DNA from: Dama dama
Taxonomy: Eukaryota > Chordata > Mammalia > Artiodactyla > Cervidae
Reading direction: 5' to 3'
Length of the DNA: 64,000 bases
NCBI RefSeq assembly: GCF_033118175.1
Contig: NC_083701.1
Coordinates: 10,869,501-10,933,500, forward strand
Below the pieces are notes generated by a model. The model was not told the DNA's origin. It saw only the letters and a list, made by a program, of their open reading frames with translations, and ran no database searches. This document shows, one piece after another, positions 53,135 to 64,000 of the stretch (the stretch's first letter is position 1; every line of letters begins with the position of its first letter). A program made the position numbers and the translations under genes.

Positions 53135-53346
53135 CATGTATGCTTCATCGCTCAATCATGCCCAACTCTTTTGTGACCCCATGGACTGTAGCCCACCAGA
53201 CTCCTGTGTCCAAAGGATTTTCCCAACAAGAATACTGAAGTGGGCTGCCATTTCCTTCACCAGGGGATCTCCCCAACCCAGGGATTGAACCCACATCTCC
53301 TGCATTGCTGGCAGATTCTATATCCCTGGGCCACCAGGGGAGCCCA
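53135..53346 (-). mobile_element. Bov-tA SINE
   Basis: A full-length antisense copy from GCTTCATCGCTCAATCATGCC to GGGCCACCAGGGGAGCCC. Confidence 0.9.
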
Positions 53347-53974
53347 ATATATCCATTATCCATTTGCTATTTAACAAACTAGTGAGAAACTCAATCGCTT
53401 AAAAGAATAAATATTTATCATTGCTCACAAGATATGGGTCAACTGGGCAGTTTTGTTGGTCTGGGCCAGGCTCTGCTAATCTCAAATGGGTGAGCTCATG
53501 CGTCTCGGTTGAACGGTGGGTTGACTGGGAGATGGCTGCTCTGAGATAGACTCAGGCGCACACCGGTTGTTGTGTGGCTGCTAGCAGTGACAGCAGGAGT
53601 AACTGGCGCAGGTCCCTCATCATCGCTGGCTAATCCTCTTGGATCATGGAGCACTGTCAGGCTTCCAGGATCACGTAAGGCCTCTTAAGACAGTGCTCAG
53701 AGTTGGCATGGTGTCACTTCCAAACACTCTCTTGGTCAAGAATGTCACAGACTAACTCTGATTCAAGGGGTAAGGACTCCTTTGATGGGAAGACAATGGG
53801 AAAGGTAAAGAATAGAGCACACTATTTAAATTGATATCACATGCAATGTCCCTCTTTACCTCCAACAATGCTTAAATATTTAACACCCTCATTAATAGTG
53901 ACTTACATATTTAATATCGCCTTATATTTTCTCTACAAAGCTCAAGTTTATTGGATATCTCTATCTTCCAAATA
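53347..53974. other. Intergenic, possible ancient repeat
   Basis: 53370-53780 has wording reminiscent of an old mammalian LTR or DNA-transposon repeat (ACTCAATCGCTTAAAAGAAT, GGCTGCTAGCAGTGACAGCA). The class is not resolved. No gene. Confidence 0.35.
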
Positions 53975-54180
53975 GGGCTTCCCTGGTGGCTCAGTGGTAA
54001 AGAATCTGCCTGCAATGCAGGAGACACGGGTTTGATCCCTGGGTCAGGAAGATCCCCTGGAGAAGAAAATGGCAACCCAGTCCAGTATTCTTGCCTGGGA
54101 AATTCCATGGACAGAGGAGCTTGGTGGGCTCCAGTCCATGGGGTTGCAAAAGAGTCAGACATAACTTAGCAACTTAACAT
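53975..54180 (+). mobile_element. Bov-tA SINE
   Basis: A full-length sense copy from GGGCTTCCCTGGTGGCTCAG to CAGACATAACTTAGCAACTT. It is among the least diverged copies here. Confidence 0.93.
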
Positions 54181-55589
54181 CTTCCAACTAGGAAAAGAAA
54201 GTTGGCATGTTTTAAATCATTGGAACTGCCCCATTCCCATCTTTAACCTTACTAATGTCCAAAAATTTTACTTCCATCATTTTATTTAAATCCAAAAAGT
54301 GTCTGTGTGTACATGTGTAGATTTTACTTTGCATCATTAGTTCCTTACATATTTCATGAGTTTCTTGGTTCATGGTTTCTTCTTTCACCTTACTTCTCTC
54401 TTCCTGTCCATTTTTCTCCTTGATGAATTTTTATCACTTTGTAGTTTTTTAAGCACACACGTGAGTCATAGCTTTCTTTAATCTTTGCATGCCTGAAAAT
54501 ATCTATGCTTTTACTCTTGAGCAACTGTTTGATTTTCTATATAATTCTGGGGTGATAGCTATTTTATCTCTGTATTTTGGCAGAGGCTGGGACCCAAATT
54601 ATGTGTATATAGATACAAATTATATATTTCAAAGTACAATATGTATTACTTCAATGTCAGAATTTAAAATATATTATTTTTATGAAAAGAGTAGGTTTAA
54701 TAATGAATTGATTATTTGACATTACTGGAAAAACCTAAGTATGAGAAACACCTTTCAAGCCATCCTAAATCCCTTCCTCCCTCACTCCCTCAGCAGCAAG
54801 CTGCTCCCCCAAGGCCTCTGTGTAGATCAGCTAGCTGGACTCTAAGTTGCAAACCTGAAAAAGGCAAAAGTTTAGACCTCTTTCTACAGCCTTTTGCAGA
54901 ATTCCCCGACACTTTTCAAAAGTGCTACCTTTATCAGTTTCAATTTAGGGAAGTGGTAAGTGCAGGATCGATTTTAAAAGGAAGAAACTAGAAACAGCTG
55001 GCCACAGAGGCATGAGGGAACATCTGAGATGCTTTTGGAATCCCTGAGGGGCAAACTCCCATTGGCAGACACAACTGAACCTTTGCTCCATCGATTTGAT
55101 TTTCAGAGCTCCATTCTCCTTCTTCCCATCTGTTCTTCCAAGAGCTTACAGTTCAAATGCAGCTCACAAGCCCCTCCCCAGCCCACCCTCTTAGCGCTAT
55201 TAAGTGAATCAGTGAGTGAAAACCTAATACCACATCTCCCCTGACACAGCATTATGCTAAACTTGATACCCAGTCTTAAGCATTTCCTGTCAAAAGCCCA
55301 TATGCTCCCATTACTGGACTGCACTTGTTTAGAGGCAAAGTCTAGCAAATGCCCAGAACACGTACAGAGTCAGACTGAATTGGAGGCTCCACTCTCTTTG
55401 AGCTAGTTTTCCAGTAGTCAAGTCAGAAGGGAGGGCAATCTGTCTCCCAGTTCCCAGACCTCTGGACTCCAGGGGAATACTGACTTCTCTTTAAACCTCT
55501 TCCACAAATAGCAGGAAATTGAAAAACATTTTTGAAAATGAGAACATTTTTGAAAATGAGAACATCTTAGGACATTCTTAGGACAGAGG
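54181..55589. other. Intergenic, possible L1M-like piece
   Basis: 54330-54570 faintly resembles an old antisense L1 (CTATATAATTCTGGGGTGAT). The rest is unremarkable. Two near-identical 21-base phrases (AACATTTTTGAAAATGAGA) are in tandem at about 55526-55562. Confidence 0.4.
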
Positions 55590-56480
55590 AAAATGGGCAC
55601 ATTCATATACTGCTGAAAGGTATATAAATTCCCTTTCCAGAAAATAGTCAGGTACTGGGACTTCTCTGGTGGTCCACTGGTTAAGAATCCACCTTTCAAT
55701 GCAGGAGACGTGGGTTTGATCCCTGATCGGGAACTAAGATTCCACAAGCTGCAGGGCAACTGGGCCTACACGCTGCAACTACTGAGCCCACCACACCACA
55801 ATGAAAGATCCCACGTTACGCGACCAAGACCTGATGCAGGTATATAAATAAATATTTTTTAGAAAAAGAAAGTAGGTAATATTTAAAAATACATATCTTT
55901 GTCTCCCAGCTTTTGTAATATTTTGAGAGAATCCAGTGTACAAGGACAAACGTATTCAAGGATATTTACAGAACAGTTATTTGTAATAGCAAAATGCTGG
56001 AAACAACTTCATTCATCTGTAGAGAATCACGAAAAACTGTAATATCCATGCTATATAATACTTTTTAGCTCTAAAAATAGAGAGATGGGTATGTGTTGAA
56101 CTGGATAAATGTTTATGAACTGTTACTAAGAGGAGAAAAAGTACTAAGTGGAAAAAAGCAAGCTAGAGAGTAGTATGTAAAATATCATCCAATTACTCAT
56201 TTTAAAAAGAAAAACTGCATAGACAGATATATAAATATACATATGCACACACACACATGAAGGAAGAAATATGTATGCATATATGTAAAAACCTGGAAAA
56301 ATATCCCCACACACAAAAACTATTAACACTGGATAGTCTGAAGGAAAGGAATTATAGGGAGGATAAGGAAAACTATTAGCTTTTAAAATATTTCTTGTCT
56401 TATTTGACTTGTAATAGGCATACATTATTTTTATAATGCAAAAATATAAGATTGTTTTCATCAAGCACAAAATACTCTGA
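55590..56480 (+). repeat. Ancient L1M-like 3' part, split by a CHR SINE
   Basis: Sense old-L1 wording (ATACTGCTGAAAGGTATATAA, TTATTTGTAATAGCAAAATGC, ATGCTATATAATACTTTTTAGC) runs around a CHR element at 55655-55862. An AC/TG-rich patch lies near 56245-56262. Confidence 0.55.
55655..55862 (+). mobile_element. CHR-type SINE
   Basis: GGGACTTCTCTGGTGGTCC head, TTTGATCCCTGATCGGGAAC block, CGCTGCAACTACTGAGCCC block and an ATAAATAAATATTTTTT tail. Confidence 0.85.
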
Positions 56481-56584
56481 TTCTAAAATATATATAGCTT
56501 AAATAATATTATCAACTCCATTATTCTTAAATTGAGTTTAAATCTTCAATTTAGTCATTCACCACTTCACCCAGTGGGCACTGC

Positions 56585-57250
56585 ATCGAGTCAATCTATA
56601 AATGGTAACACCTGACTTGAATCAGGCACTGTGCTATATTCTAGGATACAGCAGGGAACAAAATAGACAGACACTGCCTTCATGGAACTTACAGTCTGCA
56701 AGGCAGAGCAGACGTTAAACCAGTAAGTGAAAGTGTTAGTGTTAGTCGCTCAGTTGTGTCCAACTCTTTGTGACCCCATGGACTGCAGCCCTCCAGGCTC
56801 CTCTGTCCCTGGCATTCTCCAGTCAAGAATACTGGAGTGGATAGCCATTTCCTTCTGCAGGAGATCTTCCTGACCCAGGGATTGAACCCAGATCTCCTGA
56901 ATTGCAGGCAGATTCTTAACCATCTGAGCCACCTGGGAAGCCTAAGCTAGTAAAGCATATACATCAATTGTGACCAGGGCTACAAGTCAGAAATACTGGA
57001 TACTGTGAGAGAATCATTGGGTGGGTTTGGGGCTGTTTGGACTGTGTGACCAAGGAAAGTCTCTCTGAGGACATATATAAACAGAGACCCAAAGGTTGGG
57101 ATGTAAATCAAGAGTTTGCCAAGAGCTGGGATGAGCACCTGACCACCTCCATGGTGGATGGGGTGGGGGTGGGGAGTTGTTTGTAGGAAGCATCTGTAGC
57201 AGGAAGGGACTGACATAGAAGGAACAAGAAGGCCAGAGGGTCTGCAACCT
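56585..57250 (-). repeat. L2-like ancient LINE fragment, split by a Bov-tA
   Basis: The + strand (GGCACTGTGCTATATTCTAG, CCTTCATGGAACTTACAGTC, then after the SINE AAGTCTCTCTGAGGACATAT) matches the reverse complement of the L2 3' region as I know it. Related wording recurs near 57960-58070. Confidence 0.5.
56730..56943 (-). mobile_element. Bov-tA SINE
   Basis: A full-length antisense copy from GTTAGTCGCTCAGTTGTGTCC to GAGCCACCTGGGAAGCC. Confidence 0.92.
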
Positions 57251-57356
57251 CCTAATCAAAGGAAGGTAGAATGGCATGAGGTCGTAAAGGAGGGCTAGAT
57301 ACCACAGAGCTACACATGCTGTGAGGAGTCTAACTTCTGTTGTAAAGTACACACAG

Positions 57357-57500
57357 GGACTTTTCTGGAAGTCCAGTGGCTATGACTCTGCGCTCCCAAC
57401 GCAGGGGACCCGGGTTCCATTCCTGTTAGAGGCATTAGACCCCACATGCCACAGCTAAGACCTGGCATGGCCAAATAAATTCTTAAAATATAATAATAAA
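57357..57500 (+). mobile_element. CHR-type SINE
   Basis: GGGACTTTTCTGGAAGTCC head, CCCGGGTTCCATTCCTG block, GACCCCACATGCCACAGC and a CCAAATAAATTCTTAAAATA tail. Confidence 0.82.
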
Positions 57501-57635
57501 GTATACAGAAAAAGTTAATACAGACAACTGCTGTGATGGAATTTATGTTACGGGGCAGATACTGAAGAGCCAGTGATACAGCTCCCAGCTCTGAGGATCC
57601 CAGTCAAATGGTGGAGACATTTAAACAAGGAACTG

Positions 57636-57890
57636 TGGCATGTGGTGCTATGGTGTGTAGTGCTATGGTGTATGGTGCTATGGCGCGTGGGGCTATGATG
57701 TGTGGTGCTATGGCGTGTGGTGCTATGGCGTGTGGTGCTATGGCATGTGGTGCTATGGCGTGTGGGGCTATGGCGTGTGGGGCTATGATGTGTGGGGCTA
57801 TGATGTGTGGTGCTGTGGCATGAGGTGCTATGGCGTGTGGGGCTATGGTGTGTGATGCAATGGTATACAGTGCTACGGTGTGTGGTGCTA
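57636..57890 (+). repeat. 15-bp minisatellite, 17 units
   Basis: Exactly 17 consecutive 15-base units with consensus TGGCGTGTGGTGCTA cover 255 bases with no indel. Units differ mainly at two or three positions (GC/AT in TGGCGTG, T/G in GGTGC), including runs of identical neighbours. Because 15 is a multiple of 3, both strands show long repetitive frames; these are not genes. Confidence 0.96.
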
Positions 57891-58319
57891 AGAGGAAGCA
57901 AAGAGGAGGAAAGAACTGCTTCTGCCTGGGAGAACTCAGAAAGGCGCCAACAAAGAGGTGACATTTGATATGGGTTTTAAAGAATAATTAAGAGCTCACC
58001 TGGCTGGGGCCAAGAAGGATAAGGATGCGAGTCAGGCAGAACACTGCAGACACAACAGTGCATAAAGATATGGATGTTTACATGAGAAGAACTTTGAGGG
58101 AAATGATCTACATTTCATATAGCTAGAGAATATGGTACAGACGAAAACAGAAACAGGAGGGAGGCGAGAGGCAGGACTTTTGTGTGTAATCCTATTTGGG
58201 GGAATTTACCCTATAGGACATATGGGTTTTAAAACAGACATGTGTAATGATCAATTTTTATAACCATAAACTACATTTCAATCCACCACTTTATGAAACT
58301 CTAACTGTGCCAAAAGAGA
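57891..58319. other. Intergenic, L2-like wording
   Basis: 57955-58080 resembles L2 in antisense (TGGCTGGGGCCAAGAAGGAT). The rest is not recognised. Confidence 0.4.
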
Positions 58320-58700
58320 AGAAGATGTCATAATTTTTTTAATTGGATTTACTGTCACATGGTAAATGTGTGTTTAACTCTATGAGAAGCTGCCAAACAA
58401 TTTTTCAGAGTATTTGCATCATTTTTAATTCCCAGCAAGTATGAGAGTTCCATGGACTCCACTTCCTTGCCAACACCTGGTATTGTCACTGTTTGTAATT
58501 TTAGTCCTTTTCATGGTGTATAGATATATCCCATTTTAATTAATATTGAACATCATTTTATATGAATTTTGCCCATTCAGATATTTTCTTTTGTAATATA
58601 CCTGTTCAAGACTTTCACCCATTTTTAATTGGAGTGTTCATTGTTTTATTATTAATGTGTAGGAGTCCTTAATACATTCTGGATTCTTTTATTTCACATT
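58320..58700 (-). repeat. Ancient L1M-like ORF2-end fragment
   Basis: The + strand shows antisense old-L1 wording (AAACAATTTTTCAGAGTATTT, CCAACACCTGGTATTGTCAC, TTTAATTGGAGTGTTCATTG). Confidence 0.6.
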
Positions 58701-59508
58701 AGGTCTAATTCCACACAGAAGAATGAAAAGAAAAATGAAATAGAAAATGAAGAAGTAGAAGAGAATATATATGTCTAGAATGCATATATCTATGTCTGCC
58801 AATTTGCTGGGTAGGCTTCATTTATTATTTAATTTTGTACTATAGCAGACCTTGTAAATCAGGTGTCATCAGTCTCATTGAATAAATGGGGAAACCGGAT
58901 CTCAGATCACTTGAGAGACTGGGCCAAGATTACCCAACTAGAATGTCACAGAATCCAGGCTGCTAGAATCCATATATCGACCCCCTGGGTGTTAAAAGGC
59001 TACGTCTACAGATGAACCTCAACTCTCTCAAGATCCTAGGGTCAGTGGGGTTAACAGAACCTCTGTGAGCCCCTCTGTAAAGAAAGCCACTGATTCCCAA
59101 GTCCAAGCTTTAACAGGAGGATATTAATCTGGTAATGGCCCTTTCAAATGAGGCCCATGTCCAGCATCTTTCACCGAGGGACCACGTCTCCATCTGTACT
59201 GCCTCTCAAGGAGCTGCACATCAATGCCTGTTACTCCACCTGTGAATTCTCTGCCCTGAGGAAGTGGCCTCTAGTAGACCAGAGCTTCTCACCTTGCCAT
59301 TAGCAGTAATAGGTGTCTGCAATCACATCCATGGAGGGAATCAGCCAATCTTGTTCAACACATGAGCCTCCTGTGTGCTGTGTGGGAGCTGGAAGGGAAA
59401 AGCTCCGATCAGATGCAACAGATGAGGAACTGATGATAAAGTCCTTTTCTTAAAACACAAATATAACCACATTCATCCTCATGTTGAATGGCTGCTCATC
59501 AGCTACAG
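58701..59508. other. Intergenic with an MIR-like piece
   Basis: 58855-58980 resembles an MIR core (GGGGAAACCGGATCTCAGATC, CCAAGATTACCCAACTAG). The rest is unrecognised. Confidence 0.45.
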
Positions 59509-59629
59509 GGGCTTCCCTGGTAGCTCAGCAGTAAAGAATCCACCTGCCAATACAGGAGAGGCAGGTTCAATCCCTGGGTCGGGAAGATCCCCTGGAGAAG
59601 GAAATGGAAACCCACTCTAGCATTCTTGC
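59509..59629 (+). mobile_element. 3'-truncated Bov-tA SINE
   Basis: A sense head and middle, GGGCTTCCCTGGTAGCTCAG to CCCACTCTAGCATTCTTGC, then stops abruptly. Confidence 0.85.
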
Positions 59630-59960
59630 TTTGAAATCTTTTTCATCTATTTTGAGAAATCTATCCATTTCCATTGCTATCACTTGCAATGCTTGGTGTT
59701 TGACAGGCAACCCTTTTGCATATATTGTGGTAAAAATATGTAGCACAGCATCATCTCTTGTAGATGTCTCTCTTTTTAGAGACTGTAAAGGCACTTGGTT
59801 CTAGCTTTGCCAGTAAATATAGAATCGCTGTTATCCCGCCAATGAATATTTGCGTCACTAATTTAAGACCTACCTCCTACTGCTCTGTTTCCATGCCATT
59901 CTGTAGAGATAACAACTTTTCAACCAAATACCAAACCTTAGGGTATTCTTTTGTGCTTGT
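59630..59960 (-). other. Unrecognised segment with a short minus-strand frame
   Basis: The minus strand of about 59630-59794 encodes an unbroken stretch including AKGLPVKHQALQVIAMEMDR and LKIDEKDFKA. The spacing of these blocks loosely recalls the CENP-B/Tigger-type helix-turn-helix of pogo-like DNA transposases. The resemblance is weak and the frame is closed by stops upstream. I do not assign a family. Confidence 0.25.
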
Positions 59961-60035
59961 GAGTGCTCAGTTGTGTCCAGAAACCAACACAATATTGTAA
60001 AGCAATTATTCTCCAATTAAAAATAAATAACTTGT
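59961..60035 (+). mobile_element. L1 tail fragment
   Basis: GAAACCAACACAATATTGTAA then AGCAATTATTCTCCAATTA, the canonical ruminant L1 terminus. It follows a short Bov-tA-like stub. Confidence 0.65.
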
Positions 60036-60267
60036 TTTTAAAAATGCACGGTTCAGGGTCCTGGCCAACAACACTTCTGACTGGATGGACCTTGGAACTC
60101 CAACGTTGGGACCCCAGTTGGGACCTCCTGGCTGCCACTCATCAAATGGTGTTGAATCACCATTGCACGTTCATCTCTCTTAGCTAATGAACACTCCATA
60201 CTGCATCACAAAGCCCTGCATCTGGCACATAGGAGGCTCAACAAGTGATGATGAAAGTGAATTCAGG

Positions 60268-60385
60268 ACTTCCCTAGTCCAGTGGTTAAGATTCTGTGCC
60301 TTCACTGCAGCGAGTCTGGGTTTGATCCCTGGTTGGGGAACTAAGATCCCACATGCCACACAGTGTAGAAAAAAAACAAAAAGTG
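60268..60385 (+). mobile_element. CHR-type SINE
   Basis: GGACTTCCCTAGTCCAGTGG head, TTTGATCCCTGGTTGGGGAAC, GATCCCACATGCCACACAG and an A-rich end. Confidence 0.85.
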
Positions 60386-61872
60386 AACTTAGTTGAAATT
60401 TGCCCATGGTCCACAGCAAAAAAGCAGAGGATGGGGTCATTCATCACCCAGACTTTAGGTGTTCAGGGGATAATCTCTGGAGGATCTGTCCCATGCCCAT
60501 TAGAAGGATCCACATGATTACTGGTGAGGAGGCAGGAAGAGCAATCTCCAATGGGTTCCCTGATGTCAGCCACAGAGGGGAACCCGGGAGAGGCAACTGG
60601 CAGCCATCGCCCATTCAGTGAAAGCCCGAGCTGGGAGTGCCATTTAGAGAGTTGACCGATGTTAGGAGGGAGGAAACCATAGTCCAGAGGAGGTAGTTCT
60701 CAGCCTAAGGCCTCTCAGGAAGTTGAGGCAGAGCTGGGACCACTAAATCCCATCACTTATATCATCCACTCCACCCCACAGACCCAGAGGCCTGGTTGTT
60801 GAGCCTTTTCAGCTGCAAAGACAAGAATCACAGCCGGTGGGTTCCTATAAGTAGACTAGGAATTATAAAAAGACCACTTGCCTCAAAGAAGACGCTTCCT
60901 TTGGCCAGGAGCTTTCTTGCTACTTTTAGGAACAAGATAAATGATTCAGCCATAGTTAAAAATGACTTTGAGAGATATGCATAAGGAAAGTTCTGATGGA
61001 GTCTCCCAGGGCAAGCTTACCAGCTAATAGCCATAAAAATTCTGGCAGAATTCAATCAGCCCTGTCATGAAAGACAGGTGATAGATCTGTGCTCAAAAAA
61101 GTAGGACACTGGAACTGGAGGCAGCACCAAGTCTCATAAAAAATGGCAGGCAGCAGGAGCTCACCCCAAGACATCTAGATTTGTAATCAATTAAAGGAAA
61201 AAAAAAAAGGACAAATCCTGGAACTAAAAGAAAACAATCAAGAAATCTCTAAAGGCAGGAGGGGGTTAGGGAGACTGTGAAAACAAAATACTAACATTAC
61301 TGCATCCCTACTTTGTGTTGAAAACTTTACATGCATTATTTATTTATCCTTGTGGGGTTCTACAAGTCATTATACCCATTTCACAGATGAGGAAATTAAG
61401 GTTCAAAGAGTAAAATGTCTTGCTTTTGGTCTCAAAGCACATCAGTGGTGATATAAGTTAGAGGTTGGTCAGGCAAAGTGAAAACAGTCTAGGTGTTTTA
61501 AGCTGAAAAAGATTAGCTGTGTTAACCCTAAGTAGACATCAGAAGCTTACAAAACTGTTGGCGGACCCCAAAAAGTGAAAGTCAGGGCAGTGTAGGATGG
61601 ATCTGCCTATCATAGCTTTCAGGTTTGCCATTGCACCTGGATATATCCACCCAAAAATGAGGATAACACAGGAAGGCACTGTCAAGGCTGTGCCTCTGCC
61701 AAAGCTCCAAACTGGAAACAATTGTTAGGGAAATACAGAAGCTGCTGCAAAGAATTTTACATCTACCAAAACTGCTGCCAGCAAAAGCAAAATGGTTTCT
61801 ATTCCCTTCTTTCTTCTATGTCTCAGGGACACTCATTTCACTGTAAGAACCTAAGCCACATCTGGAACCATG
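60386..61872. other. Intergenic, MIR/L2-like piece
   Basis: 61290-61460 contains an MIR-type core (TCACAGATGAGGAAATTAAGG). A (A)n run is at 61198-61208. The rest shows no gene or named repeat. Confidence 0.45.
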
Positions 61873-62320
61873 TCGTTGTTCAGTTGCTCAGTCATGTCCA
61901 CCTCTTTGCTACTCCATGGACTGCAGCACACCAGACTTCCCTGTCCATCACCAACTCCTAGAGCTTGCTCAAACTCATGTCCATCGAGTCAGTGATGTCA
62001 TCCAACCATCTCATCCTCTATCGTCCCCTTCTCCTCCTGCCTTCAATCTTTCCCAGCGTTAGGGTCTTGAGTCAGCTCTTTGCATCAGATGGCCAAAGTA
62101 CTGGAGCTTCAGCATCAGTTCTTCCAACGAATACTCAGGGTTGATATCCTTTAGAAATGACCGGTTTGATCTCCTTGCAGTTCAAAGGACTCTCGTCTTC
62201 TCCAACACACAGTTCAAAAGCATCAATTCTTCAGTGCTCAGCCATTCTTATGGTCCAATTCTCACATCCATACCTGACTCCTGGAAAAACCATACCTTTG
62301 ACTAGAAGGACCTTTGTCAG
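61873..62320 (-). mobile_element. BovB 3'-end fragment
   Basis: About 450 bases antisense, GTTGTTCAGTTGCTCAGTC to CCTTTGACTAGAAGGACC, with the same landmarks as the copy at 48948 and a few small deletions. Confidence 0.9.
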
Positions 62321-62585
62321 TTGGAACCATGCCAACAGGCAAATAAAGGAAATATAGCTCCCAGTCTTCCAGCCTCTACAATACAAGGAAGAGACAGAAA
62401 GGCAGGGGAATGGTGCTGGGGGCCCACAGATAAAATCCAGGGCAGCAAAGGAGCTGGAAACCCCTCAGTTCTGTCTGACTCCAAAACTTGCATGTTTTCC
62501 ACCATCTATTCTTCTAACTTGAGAAAGATGTGTAGGAAAACAAGTTTAAAGAAAATTAAAAGTTATTACAGATGACAAGCAGCAT

Positions 62586-63051
62586 TTGCATATTGCTTTC
62601 TTTTTTTTTTTTTTTTTTATTTTTTTATTAGTTGGAGGCTAATTACTTCACAACATTTCAGTGGGTTTTGTCATACATTGATATGAATCAGCCATGGATT
62701 TACACGTCTTCCCCATCCCAATCCCCGCTCCCACCTCCCTCTCCACCCGATTCCTCTCGAAACATCCCACCCTCGCCTTCTCCCACAGAGTTCAAAAGTC
62801 TGTTCTGTATTTCTGTGTCTCTTTTTCTGTTTTGCATATAGGGTTATCGTTACCATCTTTCTAAATTCCATATATATGTGTTAGTATGCTGTAATGTTCT
62901 TTGTCTTTCTGGCTTACTTCACTCTGTATAAGGGGCTCCAGCTTCATCCATCTCATTAGGACTGGTTCAAATGAATTCTTTTTAATGGCTGAGTAATATT
63001 CCATGGTATATTGTACCACAGCTTCCGTATCCATTCTTGCATATTGCTTTC
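62586..63051 (-). mobile_element. Young-looking 5'-truncated L1 with perfect 15-bp target-site duplication
   Basis: Antisense L1 3' end (62601-63036) begins with a nearly pure T run of about 18 bases, then TTAGTTGGAGGCTAATTAC, and extends into the ORF2 end. It is flanked by identical TTGCATATTGCTTTC at 62586-62600 and 63037-63051. The intact tail and perfect duplication suggest a relatively recent insertion. Confidence 0.93.
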
Positions 63052-63486
63052 AAAAGAATAAACACAAGTAAAGAGTTAAGTACTTTCCTTCAATATTTAA
63101 ATGAAATAGTATAGAACTACTTATTGCCAGGAAAATCAATCTATCCTTAAGTTAGTTGAAAAGAGTTTATGGATCATTATGATTTATTGATATATTAACA
63201 TATGCAATGTTATTTTCAGAAATCACTGAATCCCAAACTCATGTACATGGAGAAACAACAAAAAAATCTTGCAATATACTAAGAACAACAAATCTGAATG
63301 GCACCCAAGCTTAGAAAGTGATGTGTTTTTTGTTTTTGTTTTTGGCTGAACTGAATCTATTAAAGTGTTACAGAAGCAGGCATCAGTAGTTCACACAAAA
63401 CTCAAGTCTCAAAATGCATCATGTCTACAAACAAGACGAGATCTGTATGTTTTGCTAGCAAAAGTTTAAAAATACATAGCATCGGG
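63052..63486. other. Intergenic, nothing recognised
   Basis: AT-rich with a GTTTTTTGTTTTTGTTTTTGG patch near 63326. No gene or named repeat. Confidence 0.4.
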
Positions 63487-63600
63487 AATTCCCAGCAGTC
63501 CAGTGGTTAGGACTCAATGTTTTCACTGCTGGGGCCCTGGGTTCAAACCCTGGTCAGAGATCTAAGATCCTGCAAGCTGTGCAGCCAATGATAATAACTA
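63487..63600 (+). mobile_element. CHR-type SINE (diverged)
   Basis: GAATTCCCAGCAGTCCAGTGG head, GGGTTCAAACCCTGGTCAG and ATCTAAGATCCTGCAAGC, then an A/T-rich end. Confidence 0.8.
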
Positions 63601-64000
63601 TAAATTAAAATTAAAATACATAGCACTGACAAAAATGTATTGCTTTTTGAACTGCTTGTGAATTATGGAAAATATTTAAGCAGGCTGAACCAAGGAAATG
63701 AATGGCAAATAAGGTACAGTATTTTATGAAACTAGAAACTTGGCTGAGCTCCATAAAAGATGAGGCATTTTGGCTAGCCAGTGGGAAGTTGCACTGACCT
63801 TGTTCCTTTGTGACACAGATCACAGTGGGAAAATGTAGGTGTTATTTTGGAAAGGGGTTCCTGATCAAAGCTTACAATGTGATTTTATGTGCACGATCTC
63901 ATTTGAAATTCATGACCACCCTACAAAGGATAAGACTATATTACTCCTGCTTCAGGAGGAATAATGGAGGTGTGAGTATGGAGTTCAGTCTTTAAGGACA
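63601..64000. other. Intergenic, MIR-like end
   Basis: 63875-63960 has MIR-like wording (ATCTCATTTGAAATTCATGAC). Otherwise nothing is recognised. Confidence 0.4.

Noticed and set aside
877..54180. tRNA genes, considered because of tRNA-like A/B boxes in many places
   Set aside because: All such heads belong to Bov-tA or CHR SINEs, with the SINE body attached; no free-standing tRNA cloverleaf was found.
57548..57964. His/Ser/Thr-rich minus frame and Met-Ala-Cys-Gly-Ala plus frame
   Set aside because: Both are by-products of the 15-bp minisatellite.

Overview
The window is nuclear DNA of a bovid (cattle, sheep, goat or a close relative). Dozens of tRNA-derived Bov-tA SINEs, CHR-type SINEs, BovB (RTE) retrotransposons and a ruminant-type L1 are scattered on both strands, and the only host gene is a vertebrate adenylyl cyclase. 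There are no operons, CRISPR arrays or prokaryotic features.

Layout. (1) 1-5590: the 3' end of the brain adenylyl cyclase gene ADCY8 on the + strand. Three coding exons (2042-2134, 3008-3122, 5022-5509) have GT/AG borders and matching phases; they encode the end of the C2 catalytic domain and the C-terminal calmodulin-binding tail. Tandem AATAAA signals follow. (2) 5590-29980: intergenic DNA packed with repeats, including a 1.6 kb BovB with an intact YADD motif (13733-15318), a solo-LTR-like element (15705-16665), an MLT1-type LTR (28515-29010) and an L1 with a twin-priming type inversion (29213-29982). (3) 29983-34090: a processed, intronless copy of MORC2. It has a long CpG-rich 5' leader with (CGG)12, 1025 codons interrupted by only one stop, a poly(A) tail and a 20-bp target-site duplication, and it sits inside the tail of the preceding L1. 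(4) 34915-48560: a nest of elements. An ancient L1 is split by a near full-length ruminant L1 (37561-47620), whose 5'UTR has internal tandem repeats and is itself split by a BovB copy (40295-41617). (5) 48560-64000: intergenic DNA with SINEs, BovB and L1 fragments, ancient L2/MIR/L1M remnants, a 15-bp minisatellite (57636-57890) and a young-looking L1 insertion with a perfect 15-bp duplication (62601-63036).

The most interesting object is the MORC2 retrocopy. MORC2 is a HUSH-associated chromatin ATPase that silences L1. Here L1 machinery appears to have placed a MORC2 copy inside an L1. The only stop (codon 59) lies upstream of Met63, which is the start of the known short MORC2 isoform, so a 963-codon frame remains open. 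Comparisons with MORC2 and ADCY8 rest on recalled family knowledge, not on a search. Repeat boundaries are approximate, to about 10-30 bases.
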